DNA from: Phyllobacterium lublinensis
GTDB taxonomy: Bacteria > Pseudomonadota > Alphaproteobacteria > Rhizobiales > Rhizobiaceae
Length of the DNA stretch: 64,000 nt
Reading direction: 5' to 3'
Assembly (NCBI RefSeq): GCF_020164435.1
Contig: NZ_JAIUDQ010000005.1
Location: 1 to 64,000 of the forward strand
A program made the translations under genes and the position numbers. Every line of letters starts with the position of its first letter. The first letter of the stretch is position 1. The notes below the pieces were generated by a model that had not been told where the DNA came from, made no database searches, and saw nothing but the letters and a program-made list of their open reading frames with translations. Shown one piece after another: positions 16,548-24,970 of the stretch.

Positions 16548-17972
16548 ATGCTCGACAAACGCAAATTCTATATCAATGGCGAGTGGGTGCCTCCTCTTCA
16601 AGCCGACGATCTGCAAGTGATCAATCCGGCCACGGAGCAGCCGATTGCGGTCATTTCAATGGGAACACCGGCGGATATTGACCGTGCGGTCGCCGCAGCC
16701 AAGAAGGCATACCAGACCTATAGCCAGACCTCTGTCGAGGAGCGGCTGGGACTTCTCGAAAAGCTGCTGGCAATCTACAAGCGCCGCTACGACGAGGTAG
16801 CACGGACCATCACGCTCGAACTCGGCGCCCCGATCACAATGAGTACGCAGCAGCAGGCAGATGTCGGTGTGGGGCATCTGCAGGGCTTCATCGATGCGTT
16901 GAAGACTCTGCACATGCGCGAAGAATTGCCGAATGGTGACGTGCTAGTCCGCGAGCCGATCGGCGTGTGCGGCCTGATTACCCCTTGGAACTGGCCAATC
17001 AACCAGATTGCTCTGAAAGTCATTCCGGCGCTGGCAACCGGCAGCACCTGTGTCCTGAAGCCAAGCGAGTTTACGCCGCTCAACGCCATGCTCTATGCCG
17101 AGATGATCGATGAAGCGGGTTTCCCGGCCGGGACGTTCAATCTTGTCAACGGCGATGGCGCAACGGTCGGCGCGGCGCTCTCCAGGCACCGGGACGTCGA
17201 CATGATGTCATTTACCGGCTCGACGCGGGCAGGGATCGCCGTCAGCAAGGATGCCGCCGATACGGTAAAACGGGTTACGCTTGAGCTTGGTGGCAAATCG
17301 CCCAACATTGTGTTCGATGATGCCGATCTCGAAGATCGCGTCGCGGGCAGCGTGATCGAATGCTTCAACAACAGCGGCCAATCCTGCGATGCGCCAACAA
17401 GGATGCTGGTGCAGCGATCCGTCTATGACAAGGCGGTCAGGATTGCACAGGCGGCCGGGCGCGAGGCCAGAGTGGGCGATCCGCTTGAGGAGGGCGATCA
17501 CATTGGGCCGCTGGTCAGCCATGTTCAGTATGGCAGGGTCCAGAACTTGATCGAGGCCGGGATTGCAGAGGGTGCGCGTGTCCTGGTGGGTGGCGCCGGC
17601 AAGCCCGAAGGCTACGAGACCGGTTACTTTGTGCAGCCAACCATCTTTGCCGATGTGACCAACACCATGCGCATCGCCAAGGAAGAAGTGTTCGGACCCG
17701 TATTGGCGCTCATTCCTTTCGACACGGAAGAAGAAGCCATCGCCATTGCCAATGATACACCCTATGGTCTGGCCGCCTATGTCCAGACGGGAGACGCCAA
17801 GCGAGCAGAGCGTGTGGCATCAAAGCTGAAGGCGGGGATGGTCCACATCAATGGTGGACCACATCGGTATGGCAGTCCGTTCGGGGGCTACAAGCAGTCC
17901 GGCAATGGACGCGAGGGTGGAAGGTTCGGCCTCGAGGATTTCCTCGAGATCAAGACCATCCATCGTCCCTAG
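16548..17972 (+). CDS. NAD(P)-dependent aldehyde dehydrogenase
   Basis: The 474-residue enzyme has all ALDH superfamily marks: GLITPWNWP (about 142-150), KPSE (171-174), SFTGSTRAG, the general base Glu246 in ELGGKSP and the nucleophile Cys280 in NNSGQSCDAP, then KEEVFGPV and the C-terminal FGGYKQSGNGREGG. It oxidises an aldehyde to an acid. It is the last gene of the operon with the M20 and DDAH-fold hydrolases and converges on the 2-ketoarginine decarboxylase gene. In the arginine transaminase pathway the decarboxylase product, 4-guanidinobutyraldehyde, needs exactly such an enzyme (KauB role). That assignment rests on context. A close paralogue lies at 57589-59037. Confidence 0.88.
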   Translation: MLDKRKFYINGEWVPPLQADDLQVINPATEQPIAVISMGTPADIDRAVAAAKKAYQTYSQTSVEERLGLLEKLLAIYKRRYDEVARTITLELGAPITMSTQQQADVGVGHLQGFIDALKTLHMREELPNGDVLVREPIGVCGLITPWNWPINQIALKVIPALATGSTCVLKPSEFTPLNAMLYAEMIDEAGFPAGTFNLVNGDGATVGAALSRHRDVDMMSFTGSTRAGIAVSKDAADTVKRVTLELGGKSPNIVFDDADLEDRVAGSVIECFNNSGQSCDAPTRMLVQRSVYDKAVRIAQAAGREARVGDPLEEGDHIGPLVSHVQYGRVQNLIEAGIAEGARVLVGGAGKPEGYETGYFVQPTIFADVTNTMRIAKEEVFGPVLALIPFDTEEEAIAIANDTPYGLAAYVQTGDAKRAERVASKLKAGMVHINGGPHRYGSPFGGYKQSGNGREGGRFGLEDFLEIKTIHRP

Positions 17973-17981
17973 CGCTTTGGA

Positions 17982-18012
17982 GTTGGTTGATGGTGTCAGG
18001 CCATCAACCAAC
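17982..18012. terminator. Bidirectional terminator-like hairpin
   Basis: GTTGGTTGATGG (17982-17993) pairs perfectly with CCATCAACCAAC (18001-18012) across a 7-base loop. It lies between the convergent aldehyde dehydrogenase and decarboxylase genes and overlaps the stop codon of the latter. There is no long T-run, but a 12-bp stem at a convergent junction fits transcription termination in both directions. Confidence 0.6.
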
Positions 18013-19590
18013 CAGTTTCTCATCGATTTCAATCAGATGTGGCTTCTTGCTCGCCTTGGCTTTCAACAAGGCCGAGGGGAGTGCGTTGATGTCGGCAAGG
18101 CGCTCGGCAGCAACACCGTAGGCATCCGCGATCTTGATGTAGTCGGGAGCGGAAGGGCGGACACCAACGGGATTGATATCGACTTCCACCATCGCGCGTT
18201 CGATTTCCTGATAGCCATGATTGTTCCAGACGATGAAGATAACCGGAACGTTTTCATCGACGGCCGCCCCGAGCTCGCCGAGTACGAATTGGAAGCCGCC
18301 GTCGCCAACAATGCAGACAGTTGTCGTCCCTGGTTGTCCAAGAGCCGCGCCGATCGCAGCAGGCGGACCGAAGCCCAATGCGCCGAAGCCACTGGCGGCG
18401 TTGAACCAGCAGCCGACACGATCGTGATCGTAATAAAGATTGCCTGCATAGATTGTCTGTGTTGAATCGCCGACAATCAGGGAGTCCGGCAGCGTGTCGC
18501 GCAAAGTGTTGAGGAAGCGCACATGGCTTTGAATACGTGGCCCGACACCTGCCCACGCCGCGTCACGCGCAACCTTCGCCCGTGCTTCGCCGCCCCTTTC
18601 GTTCCGCCGATCAGGCAAGAGGGCTGCAAGTTGCTGCACCGTTTCCCTGGCGGACGCCTCGATCGGCATGAATGCGGGCCAGCGATCGAGTTGTCCGGCG
18701 TCTATGTCGATGCGAACCAGTCGCTGCAACTGGGGAAATCCGCCGTCGGCATACATGTCATAGTCAGTCGGGCCCATTTCGGTGCCGATGGCAATCACAA
18801 GATCGCTGTCGGCAAGGAGTTTGCGCACGGCCTTGAGGCTGGGGCTGGCCGGGACCAGCAAGGGATGCCCATGCATGATGCCGCGCCCGTTGGTGGTGGA
18901 AACAACGGGTGCATCCAGCTTTTCGGCGAGGGTCTTCAAGCCTTCAGCAGCCGATTTGGCGCCGCCGCCGACCAGGATAGCCGGACGCTTGGCAGCGAGG
19001 CATTGGCGCGCGAGCTCGCTCATGGTTTCGGCCGATGCATGCGGAATCGGCGCATCGGCTTCTTCACGTTCTGCGCCATCGAGCGGCATGGCCATGACAT
19101 CGATGGGAATCTCGATATGGACCGGACCGGGGCGGCGCGACGCAAAGAGCGCAAAGGCGCGAGCAAGCACGATCGGCAGCTCGTCCGGCTTTTCAACCCG
19201 GTGCGAGAACATTGCGACCGTCTGCATCATGGCGCGCTGATTGGGCAGTTCATGCAGGAACCCCATGCCCTTGCCGAGTGAGTCTCGCTGATTGACGCCG
19301 GAGATCACCAGCATGGGAATGGAATCGGCGCGCGCCTGTCCCATCGCCGTGATGGTATTAGTAATGCCCGGGCCGGTGATGACGAAAGCAACGCCGGGCT
19401 TTCCGGTCGCCCTTGCATAGCCGTCGGCCATGAAGCCCGCGCCCTGTTCATGGCGCGGCGTAATGTGCCGGATGCTTGAATCGGCAAGCCCGCGATAGAG
19501 CTCAATCGTATGGACGCCCGGTATGCCGAACACCGTGTCGACATCATAGGATTCGAGTAAATGGACGAGGGCTTCACCAACAGTGGTCAT
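18004..19590 (-). CDS. aruI: 2-Ketoarginine (5-guanidino-2-oxopentanoate) decarboxylase, AruI-like
   Basis: This is a thiamine-diphosphate enzyme of the acetolactate-synthase fold (528 residues). The N-terminal Pyr domain contains the catalytic Glu48 in RHEQGAGFMADGYAR, and the C-terminal domain the ThDP/Mg motif GDGGFQF...NNHGYQE. The run VDTVFGIPGVHTIELYRGL followed by DSSIRHITPRHEQG closely matches my recollection of Pseudomonas aeruginosa AruI, which decarboxylates 2-ketoarginine to 4-guanidinobutyraldehyde. The start overlaps the AruH-like transaminase gene by four bases, exactly the preceding step. It is somewhat shorter than AruI (about 559). Acetolactate synthase is unlikely, as no small subunit is present. 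I am fairly sure of the assignment. Confidence 0.85.
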   Translation of the reverse strand: MTTVGEALVHLLESYDVDTVFGIPGVHTIELYRGLADSSIRHITPRHEQGAGFMADGYARATGKPGVAFVITGPGITNTITAMGQARADSIPMLVISGVNQRDSLGKGMGFLHELPNQRAMMQTVAMFSHRVEKPDELPIVLARAFALFASRRPGPVHIEIPIDVMAMPLDGAEREEADAPIPHASAETMSELARQCLAAKRPAILVGGGAKSAAEGLKTLAEKLDAPVVSTTNGRGIMHGHPLLVPASPSLKAVRKLLADSDLVIAIGTEMGPTDYDMYADGGFPQLQRLVRIDIDAGQLDRWPAFMPIEASARETVQQLAALLPDRRNERGGEARAKVARDAAWAGVGPRIQSHVRFLNTLRDTLPDSLIVGDSTQTIYAGNLYYDHDRVGCWFNAASGFGALGFGPPAAIGAALGQPGTTTVCIVGDGGFQFVLGELGAAVDENVPVIFIVWNNHGYQEIERAMVEVDINPVGVRPSAPDYIKIADAYGVAAERLADINALPSALLKAKASKKPHLIEIDEKLVG

Positions 19591-20777
19591 GCGGATTTCC
19601 GTTGTTGCAGGCGGGAGGCGAGGCGGACAATGCCGGCGCAGGCCGCATCGATCTTGTCATCGGCGACACTCAGGCTCAGGCGAAGGTAACCGGAAAGGTT
19701 TTCGCCGAAGGATTCGCCCGGCATTACCGCTACGAATTCCTCTTCGAGCAGGCGCATGGCAAAATCGTTGCCGGAAAGACCAGTGGCGCGAATATCGGCA
19801 AGGATGAACATGCCTGCTTGCGGAACCTGGCAGATAATCCCGGCAATGCCATCGAGGCGCTGGGATATTTTCTGTGCGCGGCGCAGGAAGCTGGCGCGCA
19901 TGGTAGCAGCCGCTTCCGCGGGCTGGCCGAGTGCATAGGCGGTCATATCGGCGATGAAAGGCTGGACGCCGAAGAGCATGGATTCGGACAGGGGGAGCAA
20001 TCGCCGCGTGAAGTCCTTCGGTCCGACACACCAGCCGCTGCGGAACCCGGGGGCCGCATGTGACTTGGAAATGGACGCCACCGCAATCGTGCGATCTGCA
20101 AGTTCTGCGCGATCGAGCGGTGAGGTGAACTTGCCGTCGAAAATAAGCAGTTCGTAGACCTCGTCGGAGACGATCCAGAGATTGTGCTTTCGGCAAACTT
20201 CGCCGATTTCAGCTACTTCCTGGGCACTGAGGACCGCGCCTGTTGGATTATGCGGGGTGTTCAACAGGAGCACCCTGGACCTTGGCGTGATGACTTTTTC
20301 GAGATCAGCGGCCTGCATGCGGAAACCGTTTTCCGGCCGAAGCGGTACCGACACCCGCGTGGCACCAGTGGCCCGAACAACCCCGTCATAGGTGGCATAG
20401 AGCGGATCGCCGGTGATGATTTCGTCACCTTCTTCGGCAAGGCCGAGCATGACAAGGGAGAGAGCTGTCTGCGTGCCCGGGAAACACATGATGTTTTCCG
20501 GATCGATCTGGCGACCCGTCCGGGCAGTATATTTGGCGGACAATGCCGCCAGAACAGCTGGCTCGCCACGACCATTCGAATAGCCGGTACGGCCCGCGCG
20601 CATGGCCTTCTCGGCTACATCGATCATGTCAACCGGTGTGGGTATGTCCGGCTCGCCAATGGTCAGCTCGATGATGTCGTGGCCCGCGCGTTTCATCTCG
20701 CGCGCGCGGATATGCACGGCCCATTTGTCGGAGCCAAGTCCGGCCAGGCGATCGGTTACAGACGCAAAGCGCATCAT
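19587..20777 (-). CDS. aruH: Arginine:pyruvate transaminase, AruH-like
   Basis: This PLP class I/II aminotransferase (396 residues) transfers the amino group of L-arginine to pyruvate, giving 2-ketoarginine and alanine, if it acts like AruH. The PLP lysine is Lys238 in SISKSHA. NTPHNPTGAV (about 173-182), SDEVYELLIFDG and the C-terminal RLSLSV arginine are present. VITPRSRVLLLNTPHNPTGA and SISKSHA match the AruH pattern. A strong AAGGAGG ends six bases before ATG 20777, inside the 3' end of the TetR gene, which it overlaps by four bases. It likewise overlaps the downstream aruI-like gene. Another amino-acid specificity cannot be excluded from sequence alone, but the pairing with aruI supports arginine. 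Confidence 0.85.
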   Translation of the reverse strand: MMRFASVTDRLAGLGSDKWAVHIRAREMKRAGHDIIELTIGEPDIPTPVDMIDVAEKAMRAGRTGYSNGRGEPAVLAALSAKYTARTGRQIDPENIMCFPGTQTALSLVMLGLAEEGDEIITGDPLYATYDGVVRATGATRVSVPLRPENGFRMQAADLEKVITPRSRVLLLNTPHNPTGAVLSAQEVAEIGEVCRKHNLWIVSDEVYELLIFDGKFTSPLDRAELADRTIAVASISKSHAAPGFRSGWCVGPKDFTRRLLPLSESMLFGVQPFIADMTAYALGQPAEAAATMRASFLRRAQKISQRLDGIAGIICQVPQAGMFILADIRATGLSGNDFAMRLLEEEFVAVMPGESFGENLSGYLRLSLSVADDKIDAACAGIVRLASRLQQRKSA

Positions 20778-21430
20778 GTCGCGCCTCCTTCAGCTTTGAG
20801 TGAAATATCAAGTACGGCCTCGATAGCGGTAATGCCAGTGTCGGCCAACTCTCCGTCCGCGAAAATATCTCCCGCCAGACAGCCCTCCAGCCACAAACCA
20901 TCGATGATGGCATTTATGGCGATGGCGTGGCGACGCGTGTGGTTTGGCAATGCCGGCTTTTCGGCGGCAAGCAGTGCTTCGCGGATGAGAGCTTCCAGTT
21001 CATCGCGAAAGGCCAGGTAGCCGTCGCGATGGGCCATCGCCATCGCCGGGTCGGCATGGACCAGGGCGATGAATCCGGCCCAGAGCGACAGATTGTAGGG
21101 ATCCATGATCGGTTGACCGAGATTTGCCTTCACGAAGGCAGAAAGGCGGGCGCGCGGGTCGTTTTCGGCATTCTTCAGAGCGTCGCTTGCCTGGACGGTC
21201 ATGCGATCCATCACGGCGCGGTAAGCGGCGCCAATCAATTCGTCCTTGGTTGGGAAATAATAACGGATCAACCCCGCGGTCACGTCGGCGCGCAGGGCTA
21301 TTTCTCGCACAGTGGCGCCGGCCAGACCACGTTCTGCCACACACTCGAGGGTCGCGGCGATGAGATCCTCACGGCGTTTGTCTTCGCCTTCGCGTCGAAA
21401 GCTCTTTCGGGGAGCACCCTGGAGCTTCAT
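20774..21430 (-). CDS. TetR-family transcriptional regulator, BetI-like
   Basis: The 218-residue protein has an N-terminal TetR HTH (about 15-62: RREDLIAATLECVAERGLAG, then REIALRADVTAGLIRYYFPT) and a ligand-binding C-terminal domain of the BetI (TetR_C_6) type with GLWLEGCLAG. I chose ATG 21430, which overlaps the stop of the upstream DDAH-fold gene as ATGA; an in-frame ATG at 21439 also exists. It sits inside the operon, between the DDAH-fold and AruH-like genes, so it is probably an autoregulating repressor. Likely sites are in the divergent region at 22300-22469. The effector is presumably arginine or a guanidino intermediate; BetI-type regulators respond to small cationic compounds such as choline. 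Confidence 0.85.
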   Translation of the reverse strand: MKLQGAPRKSFRREGEDKRREDLIAATLECVAERGLAGATVREIALRADVTAGLIRYYFPTKDELIGAAYRAVMDRMTVQASDALKNAENDPRARLSAFVKANLGQPIMDPYNLSLWAGFIALVHADPAMAMAHRDGYLAFRDELEALIREALLAAEKPALPNHTRRHAIAINAIIDGLWLEGCLAGDIFADGELADTGITAIEAVLDISLKAEGGAT

Positions 21431-22299
21431 TGACGCCATACTGGGCGGGTCAGGCAGGTTGGCCCACCTTCGCAAGCAATGCACAGGGCGTCCGCCTCGA
21501 AGGTCGTTACCGTGCAGCCAGCCGCTTCCATTGCGGCTTTTGTTCCCTCGAATCCGGCTACGGCAATGACTTCGTATGGGGCTGTTGGCAGGACATTGAG
21601 GTTAAGCCCATTGCTGGCAGCAAACTCTTCTTGAGGAGCAGCGACAAGCCGGATGCCGCGTTCCTTCAGCAACTGATAGAATGCTGCCGGCAACAGTGGC
21701 AGGTGCACCAGTGCCAGATCCTCGGCGAGGGGAGAAATAATCGACATCAGATGCAGACAGGCTTCTTCGCCATGCCAAAGCGGCAGGTCGAAACCGAGAA
21801 CCGTGATGCCGAGCGGCTTCAATATCGCAGAGAGCTGTTCAATGCCTGACTGATTGGTGCGGACGCCGCGTCCCACCGCCAGCGTTTGCCTGTCAACCCA
21901 CACGCAATCGCCGCCTTCGACAGTCCCGGGGGCCTCGATCCGGCCCAGTACCGGAACGTCCATCTGGCGATAGGTTTCATGATGCAATTCCGGCTCGTCC
22001 AGCCGCAAGCTCTTGCCCATGCGCAGCAGAACTGCGCCCTTGTCGGTGACGAGCGAAGGATCGTGCGTGAAGATCGAATCCGACAGTCCGTCATTGCCAT
22101 CCCTGATCCATGTGATGTCAGCGCCCGATCGGGCGACGAGATCAGCAAAGACGCGGTGCTGTTCGGCTGCTCTTCTAGGATCGAACTGCGGTCCATAGTG
22201 CCAGACATCGCGTTCTGCACCTGCCATGACGCGGTCGGGCATGCGCATGATGACTCGTCTCAAAGGAAGTGCCATGGATTGGGAACCAAATGCGGTCAT
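21427..22299 (-). CDS. Arginine deiminase/DDAH-family amidinohydrolase
   Basis: The 290-residue protein is a second member of the guanidino-modifying superfamily, of the DDAH/arginine-deiminase branch. Active-site positions are D79 (DSIFTHDP), E128-G-G-D131 (GTVEGGDCVW), H183 (ACLHLMSI) and Cys282 in the C-terminal GGPTCLTRP, which resembles the arginine deiminase ending GGPRCM. I chose ATG 22299; the first in-frame start upstream is only TTG. It leads an operon of four genes in which every junction is a 4-base ATGA overlap (this gene, TetR, aruH-like, aruI-like). It may deiminate or demethylaminate arginine, methylarginines or a downstream guanidino acid. The exact substrate is open. Confidence 0.8.
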   Translation of the reverse strand: MTAFGSQSMALPLRRVIMRMPDRVMAGAERDVWHYGPQFDPRRAAEQHRVFADLVARSGADITWIRDGNDGLSDSIFTHDPSLVTDKGAVLLRMGKSLRLDEPELHHETYRQMDVPVLGRIEAPGTVEGGDCVWVDRQTLAVGRGVRTNQSGIEQLSAILKPLGITVLGFDLPLWHGEEACLHLMSIISPLAEDLALVHLPLLPAAFYQLLKERGIRLVAAPQEEFAASNGLNLNVLPTAPYEVIAVAGFEGTKAAMEAAGCTVTTFEADALCIACEGGPTCLTRPVWRQ

Positions 22300-22335
22300 A
22301 CAGCGTGCTCTCAAAAAAATTGCTTCTGCGAGTAT

Positions 22336-22434
22336 TTATACGCTTGCATAATTAGAGCGCAAGTGGTGTGATGCGGCTAATTCAGGCATTTAGACCTGTA
22401 ATGAAAACGAGGCGGATCAGAGGGTGTCATGACA
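22336..22434. promoter_or_regulatory. Divergent control region between the aru-like operon and the amino-acid ABC operon
   Basis: The 170-base gap holds several short symmetric elements that could bind the TetR repressor or other regulators: TTATACGCTTGCATAA (22336-22351, arms TTAT/ATAA), CTTGC/GCAAG (22343-22347 and 22359-22363), and the perfect palindrome TGTCATGACA (22425-22434). None can be assigned to a regulator from sequence alone. Confidence 0.3.
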
Positions 22435-22469
22435 AATCGTGCAAGACAACCACGGAGTGGAATCCCGGA

Positions 22470-23294
22470 ATGATGGCAACGGAAGCGGTGGCCGTTTCGA
22501 CGGATCCTCTCCAACCGGCAGTGACCGAACAGGCCGAAGCCATCCATGTCAGCAATCTTCACAAGCGCTTCGGGGCACTCGAAGTTCTCAAAGGTGTTTC
22601 CCTGACCGCCAGGGATGGTGACGTCGTTGCCCTGATTGGTGGCAGCGGATCGGGCAAATCCACATTCCTGCGCTGCATCAATTTTCTCGAAAATCCGACC
22701 AGTGGCGTCATTCGCATCAATGGCGAAGAGATCAAGATGATCAGCGACGGTCACGGTGGACAGTATCCCGCGAATCGTCGACAGATCGAGCGTATTCGCA
22801 GCCGCCTCGGGATGGTTTTCCAGAATTTCAATCTCTGGCAGCACATGACGCTGATCCAGAACGTCATCGAGGTGCCGGTACATGTGCTGGGCATGAGGCG
22901 CGATGAGGCAATGGCAATTGGCGAACAACTGCTCGAGCGCGTCGGTCTTTCAGCCAAGCGCGATGTCTATCCGGCGTATATGTCGGGTGGCCAGCAACAG
23001 CGCGGGGCGATAGCGCGGGCGCTCGCCATTCAGCCGCGGGTCATGCTTTTCGACGAACCGACTTCGGCGCTTGATCCGGAGCTGGTTGGTGAAGTCCTCA
23101 AGGTCATAGGCGACCTCGCAAAAGAGGGCCGTACCATGCTTCTCGTTACGCATGAGATGAAATTCGCGCGCGAAGTCGCGAGCCATGTGATGTACCTGCA
23201 CAATGGCATCGTCGAGGAAGAGGGGACGCCGGACGAATTGTTCGGATCACCAAAATCCGAACGTTTGAAACAGTTTATACGCACTGTTTCTTGA
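22470..23294 (+). CDS. Polar amino-acid ABC transporter ATP-binding protein, HisP-like
   Basis: The 274-residue ATPase has Walker A GGSGSGKST, signature MSGGQQQRGAIARAL, Walker B VMLFDEPTSALDPE and the switch histidine in LVTHEMKFA. The HisP/ArtP-type extra segment EIKMISDGHGGQYPANRRQIE lies between Walker A and the Q-loop, characteristic of histidine/arginine/octopine/nopaline transporters. Two adjacent ATGs (22470 and 22473) follow GGAG at 22454-22457; I used the first. The gene is divergent from the aru-like operon and leads the order ATPase, binding protein, two permeases. Basic amino acids or guanidino opines are the likely cargo. Confidence 0.9.
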   Translation: MMATEAVAVSTDPLQPAVTEQAEAIHVSNLHKRFGALEVLKGVSLTARDGDVVALIGGSGSGKSTFLRCINFLENPTSGVIRINGEEIKMISDGHGGQYPANRRQIERIRSRLGMVFQNFNLWQHMTLIQNVIEVPVHVLGMRRDEAMAIGEQLLERVGLSAKRDVYPAYMSGGQQQRGAIARALAIQPRVMLFDEPTSALDPELVGEVLKVIGDLAKEGRTMLLVTHEMKFAREVASHVMYLHNGIVEEEGTPDELFGSPKSERLKQFIRTVS

Positions 23295-23353
23295 CTGAAA
23301 TCAAGAAATACGGGGATTAACCCTGGGGAACAGTTGAAACAATGGAGATGAAT

Positions 23354-24136
23354 ATGAAGTTTTTTCTAAAAGCTACGGTTGCGGCCGCGGTGCTTGTGGT
23401 AGCGGGTCTGGGCGCGGCCAATGCGGAGCAGATCAAGGTTGGCATCGCCGCCGAACCCTATCCGCCTTTCGCGGCGCCCGATGCATCCGGCAAATGGCAG
23501 GGCTGGGAAATCGACATCACCATGGCAATGTGCGAGGCGGCCAAGCTTGATTGCGTTATCACGCCGGTTTCGTGGGACGGTATCATTCCGGCGCTGACGA
23601 CGAAGAAGATCGACATCATTGCAGCCTCGATGTCGATCACTGCGGAACGCGAGAAGACGATCGATTTCTCCGACAAGTACTACAACACCCCGACGCTTAT
23701 TCTCGGCTCAAAAGAAGCAAAGATGGATGCGACACCCGAAGGTCTGAAGGGTAAAATCCTTGGCGTGCAGGTTTCGACCGTGCACCAGACCTACGCGAAG
23801 AAGCATTTCGCTGACACAGCGGCCGAGATCAAGGAATATCAGACCCAGGATGAGGCCAACCAGGATCTGGCCGCAGGACGCATCGATGCGACCCAGGCCG
23901 ACGGCCTTGCGCTCGAAACCTTTGCCGCGACCGCTGAAGGCAAGGCCTGCTGCGAGATAAAGGGCAAGGTTGCTGAAGATCTGGAGATTCTTGGACCGGG
24001 TGTTGGTGTCGGTCTTCGCAAGGGCGATACGGAATTGAAGGACAAATTCAACGCGGCAATCAAAGAGATCCGCGCCAACGGCAAATATGACGAGATTTCG
24101 AAGAAGTACTTTACCTTCGATATCTACGGAGGCTGA
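23354..24136 (+). CDS. Polar amino-acid ABC transporter periplasmic binding protein, HisJ/ArgT-like
   Basis: The 260-residue protein starts with a Sec signal peptide of about 22 residues (MKFFLKATVAAAVLVVAGLG, cleaved after ANA). Its mature part is typical of family 3 solute-binding proteins: EPYPPFAAPDASGKWQGWEID, then SWDGIIPALTTKKIDIIAASMS, then R-E-K-T-I-D-F-S. I chose ATG 23354 because GGAG lies six bases upstream; in-frame ATGs at 23342 and 23348 would extend the signal. Similar proteins bind lysine, arginine, ornithine, histidine or octopine. Context favours arginine or a related guanidino compound. Confidence 0.9.
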   Translation: MKFFLKATVAAAVLVVAGLGAANAEQIKVGIAAEPYPPFAAPDASGKWQGWEIDITMAMCEAAKLDCVITPVSWDGIIPALTTKKIDIIAASMSITAEREKTIDFSDKYYNTPTLILGSKEAKMDATPEGLKGKILGVQVSTVHQTYAKKHFADTAAEIKEYQTQDEANQDLAAGRIDATQADGLALETFAATAEGKACCEIKGKVAEDLEILGPGVGVGLRKGDTELKDKFNAAIKEIRANGKYDEISKKYFTFDIYGG

Positions 24137-24144
24137 TTAATCCG

Positions 24145-24174
24145 AGGCCGGAGCAGGGTTGCCTGCCCCGGCCT
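24145..24174 (+). other. Intercistronic hairpin after the HisJ-like gene
   Basis: AGGCCGG and GCAGG (24145-24151, 24153-24157) pair with CCTGC and CCGGCCT (24162-24166, 24168-24174). This gives a 12-bp stem with a single A/C mismatch and a GTTG loop, eight bases after the stop codon. It fits differential mRNA stability or partial termination between binding-protein and permease genes, as at 10531-10556. Confidence 0.6.
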
Positions 24175-24217
24175 TCCCGTCATTGAAACCCGAATTTGAC
24201 GCTGAATCGAGGACGGC

Positions 24218-24970
24218 TTGGCCGACGCATCGATTATTCCCGCCGCAGTCACCGGCATGTTCGATCTTCTATCTCCCTTTGGGCCAGGATGGGGTGCCAA
24301 TCTTCTGCGCGGGCTGGTGCGGTCACTGCAGATTGCCTTTGGCGCGTTCGGGATGGGCCTGATTATCGGGACATTCGGCGCCTACGCGAAACTCTATGGC
24401 GGCCCGATTGCACGCGATCTGGCGGCAATCTATACGACGCTCGTACGGGCAATTCCCGAACTGGTGATGATTATCCTGCTCTATTACGCAGGAACGGACC
24501 TGATCAATCGCGTGCTGGAAGGCATGGGATATCAGCGCGTCGATATCAGCGGTCTGGCCGCCGGCATTGTCGTCCTCGGCTTTGTCCAGGGTGCTTATGC
24601 AACCGAAGTGCTTCGTGGCGCAATCAAAGCCATTCCGCAAGGCGAGGTCGAAGCGGCAAGGGCCTACGGCATGTCGCCGATCCTCATGATGCGCCGGATC
24701 ACGCTTCCCGCAATGCTGCCGCACGCATTGCCGGGGCTTGCCAATCTCTGGCTCATATCCACCAAGGACACCGCCTTGCTGGCCGTTGTGGGGTTCAGCG
24801 AACTGACGCTGGAAACCCGGCAGGCTGCCGGGACGACGAAAGCCTATATGACGTTCTACCTCGCAGCCGGTGCACTTTACCTGTTCATCACGCTGTTCTC
24901 CAACGTCATCCTCGAGTTTGTTGAAAAACGGGCGCGACGCGGCATGCCTTCCGTCAAGGAGGCGCGCTGA
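24218..24970 (+). CDS. Polar amino-acid ABC transporter permease, HisQ-like
   Basis: The 250-residue protein has about five membrane segments and the family signature EVEAARAYGMSPILMMRRITLP. PELVMIILLYYAG is typical of HisQ/ArtQ permeases. TTG at 24218 is supported by GAGG five bases upstream; the next in-frame ATG is at 24257 and would lose 13 residues before the first helix. Its stop overlaps the start of the HisM-like gene by one base. Confidence 0.88.
   Translation: MADASIIPAAVTGMFDLLSPFGPGWGANLLRGLVRSLQIAFGAFGMGLIIGTFGAYAKLYGGPIARDLAAIYTTLVRAIPELVMIILLYYAGTDLINRVLEGMGYQRVDISGLAAGIVVLGFVQGAYATEVLRGAIKAIPQGEVEAARAYGMSPILMMRRITLPAMLPHALPGLANLWLISTKDTALLAVVGFSELTLETRQAAGTTKAYMTFYLAAGALYLFITLFSNVILEFVEKRARRGMPSVKEAR

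Noticed and set aside
18004..19590. Acetolactate synthase large subunit (IlvB)
   Set aside because: No small subunit gene, coupling to an arginine-type transaminase, and close match to the AruI N-terminal pattern.
15569..22299. Classical ArcA-ArcB-ArcC arginine deiminase pathway
   Set aside because: No carbamate kinase, ornithine carbamoyltransferase or ArcD antiporter is present; the two guanidino-fold proteins are too short for typical ArcA.
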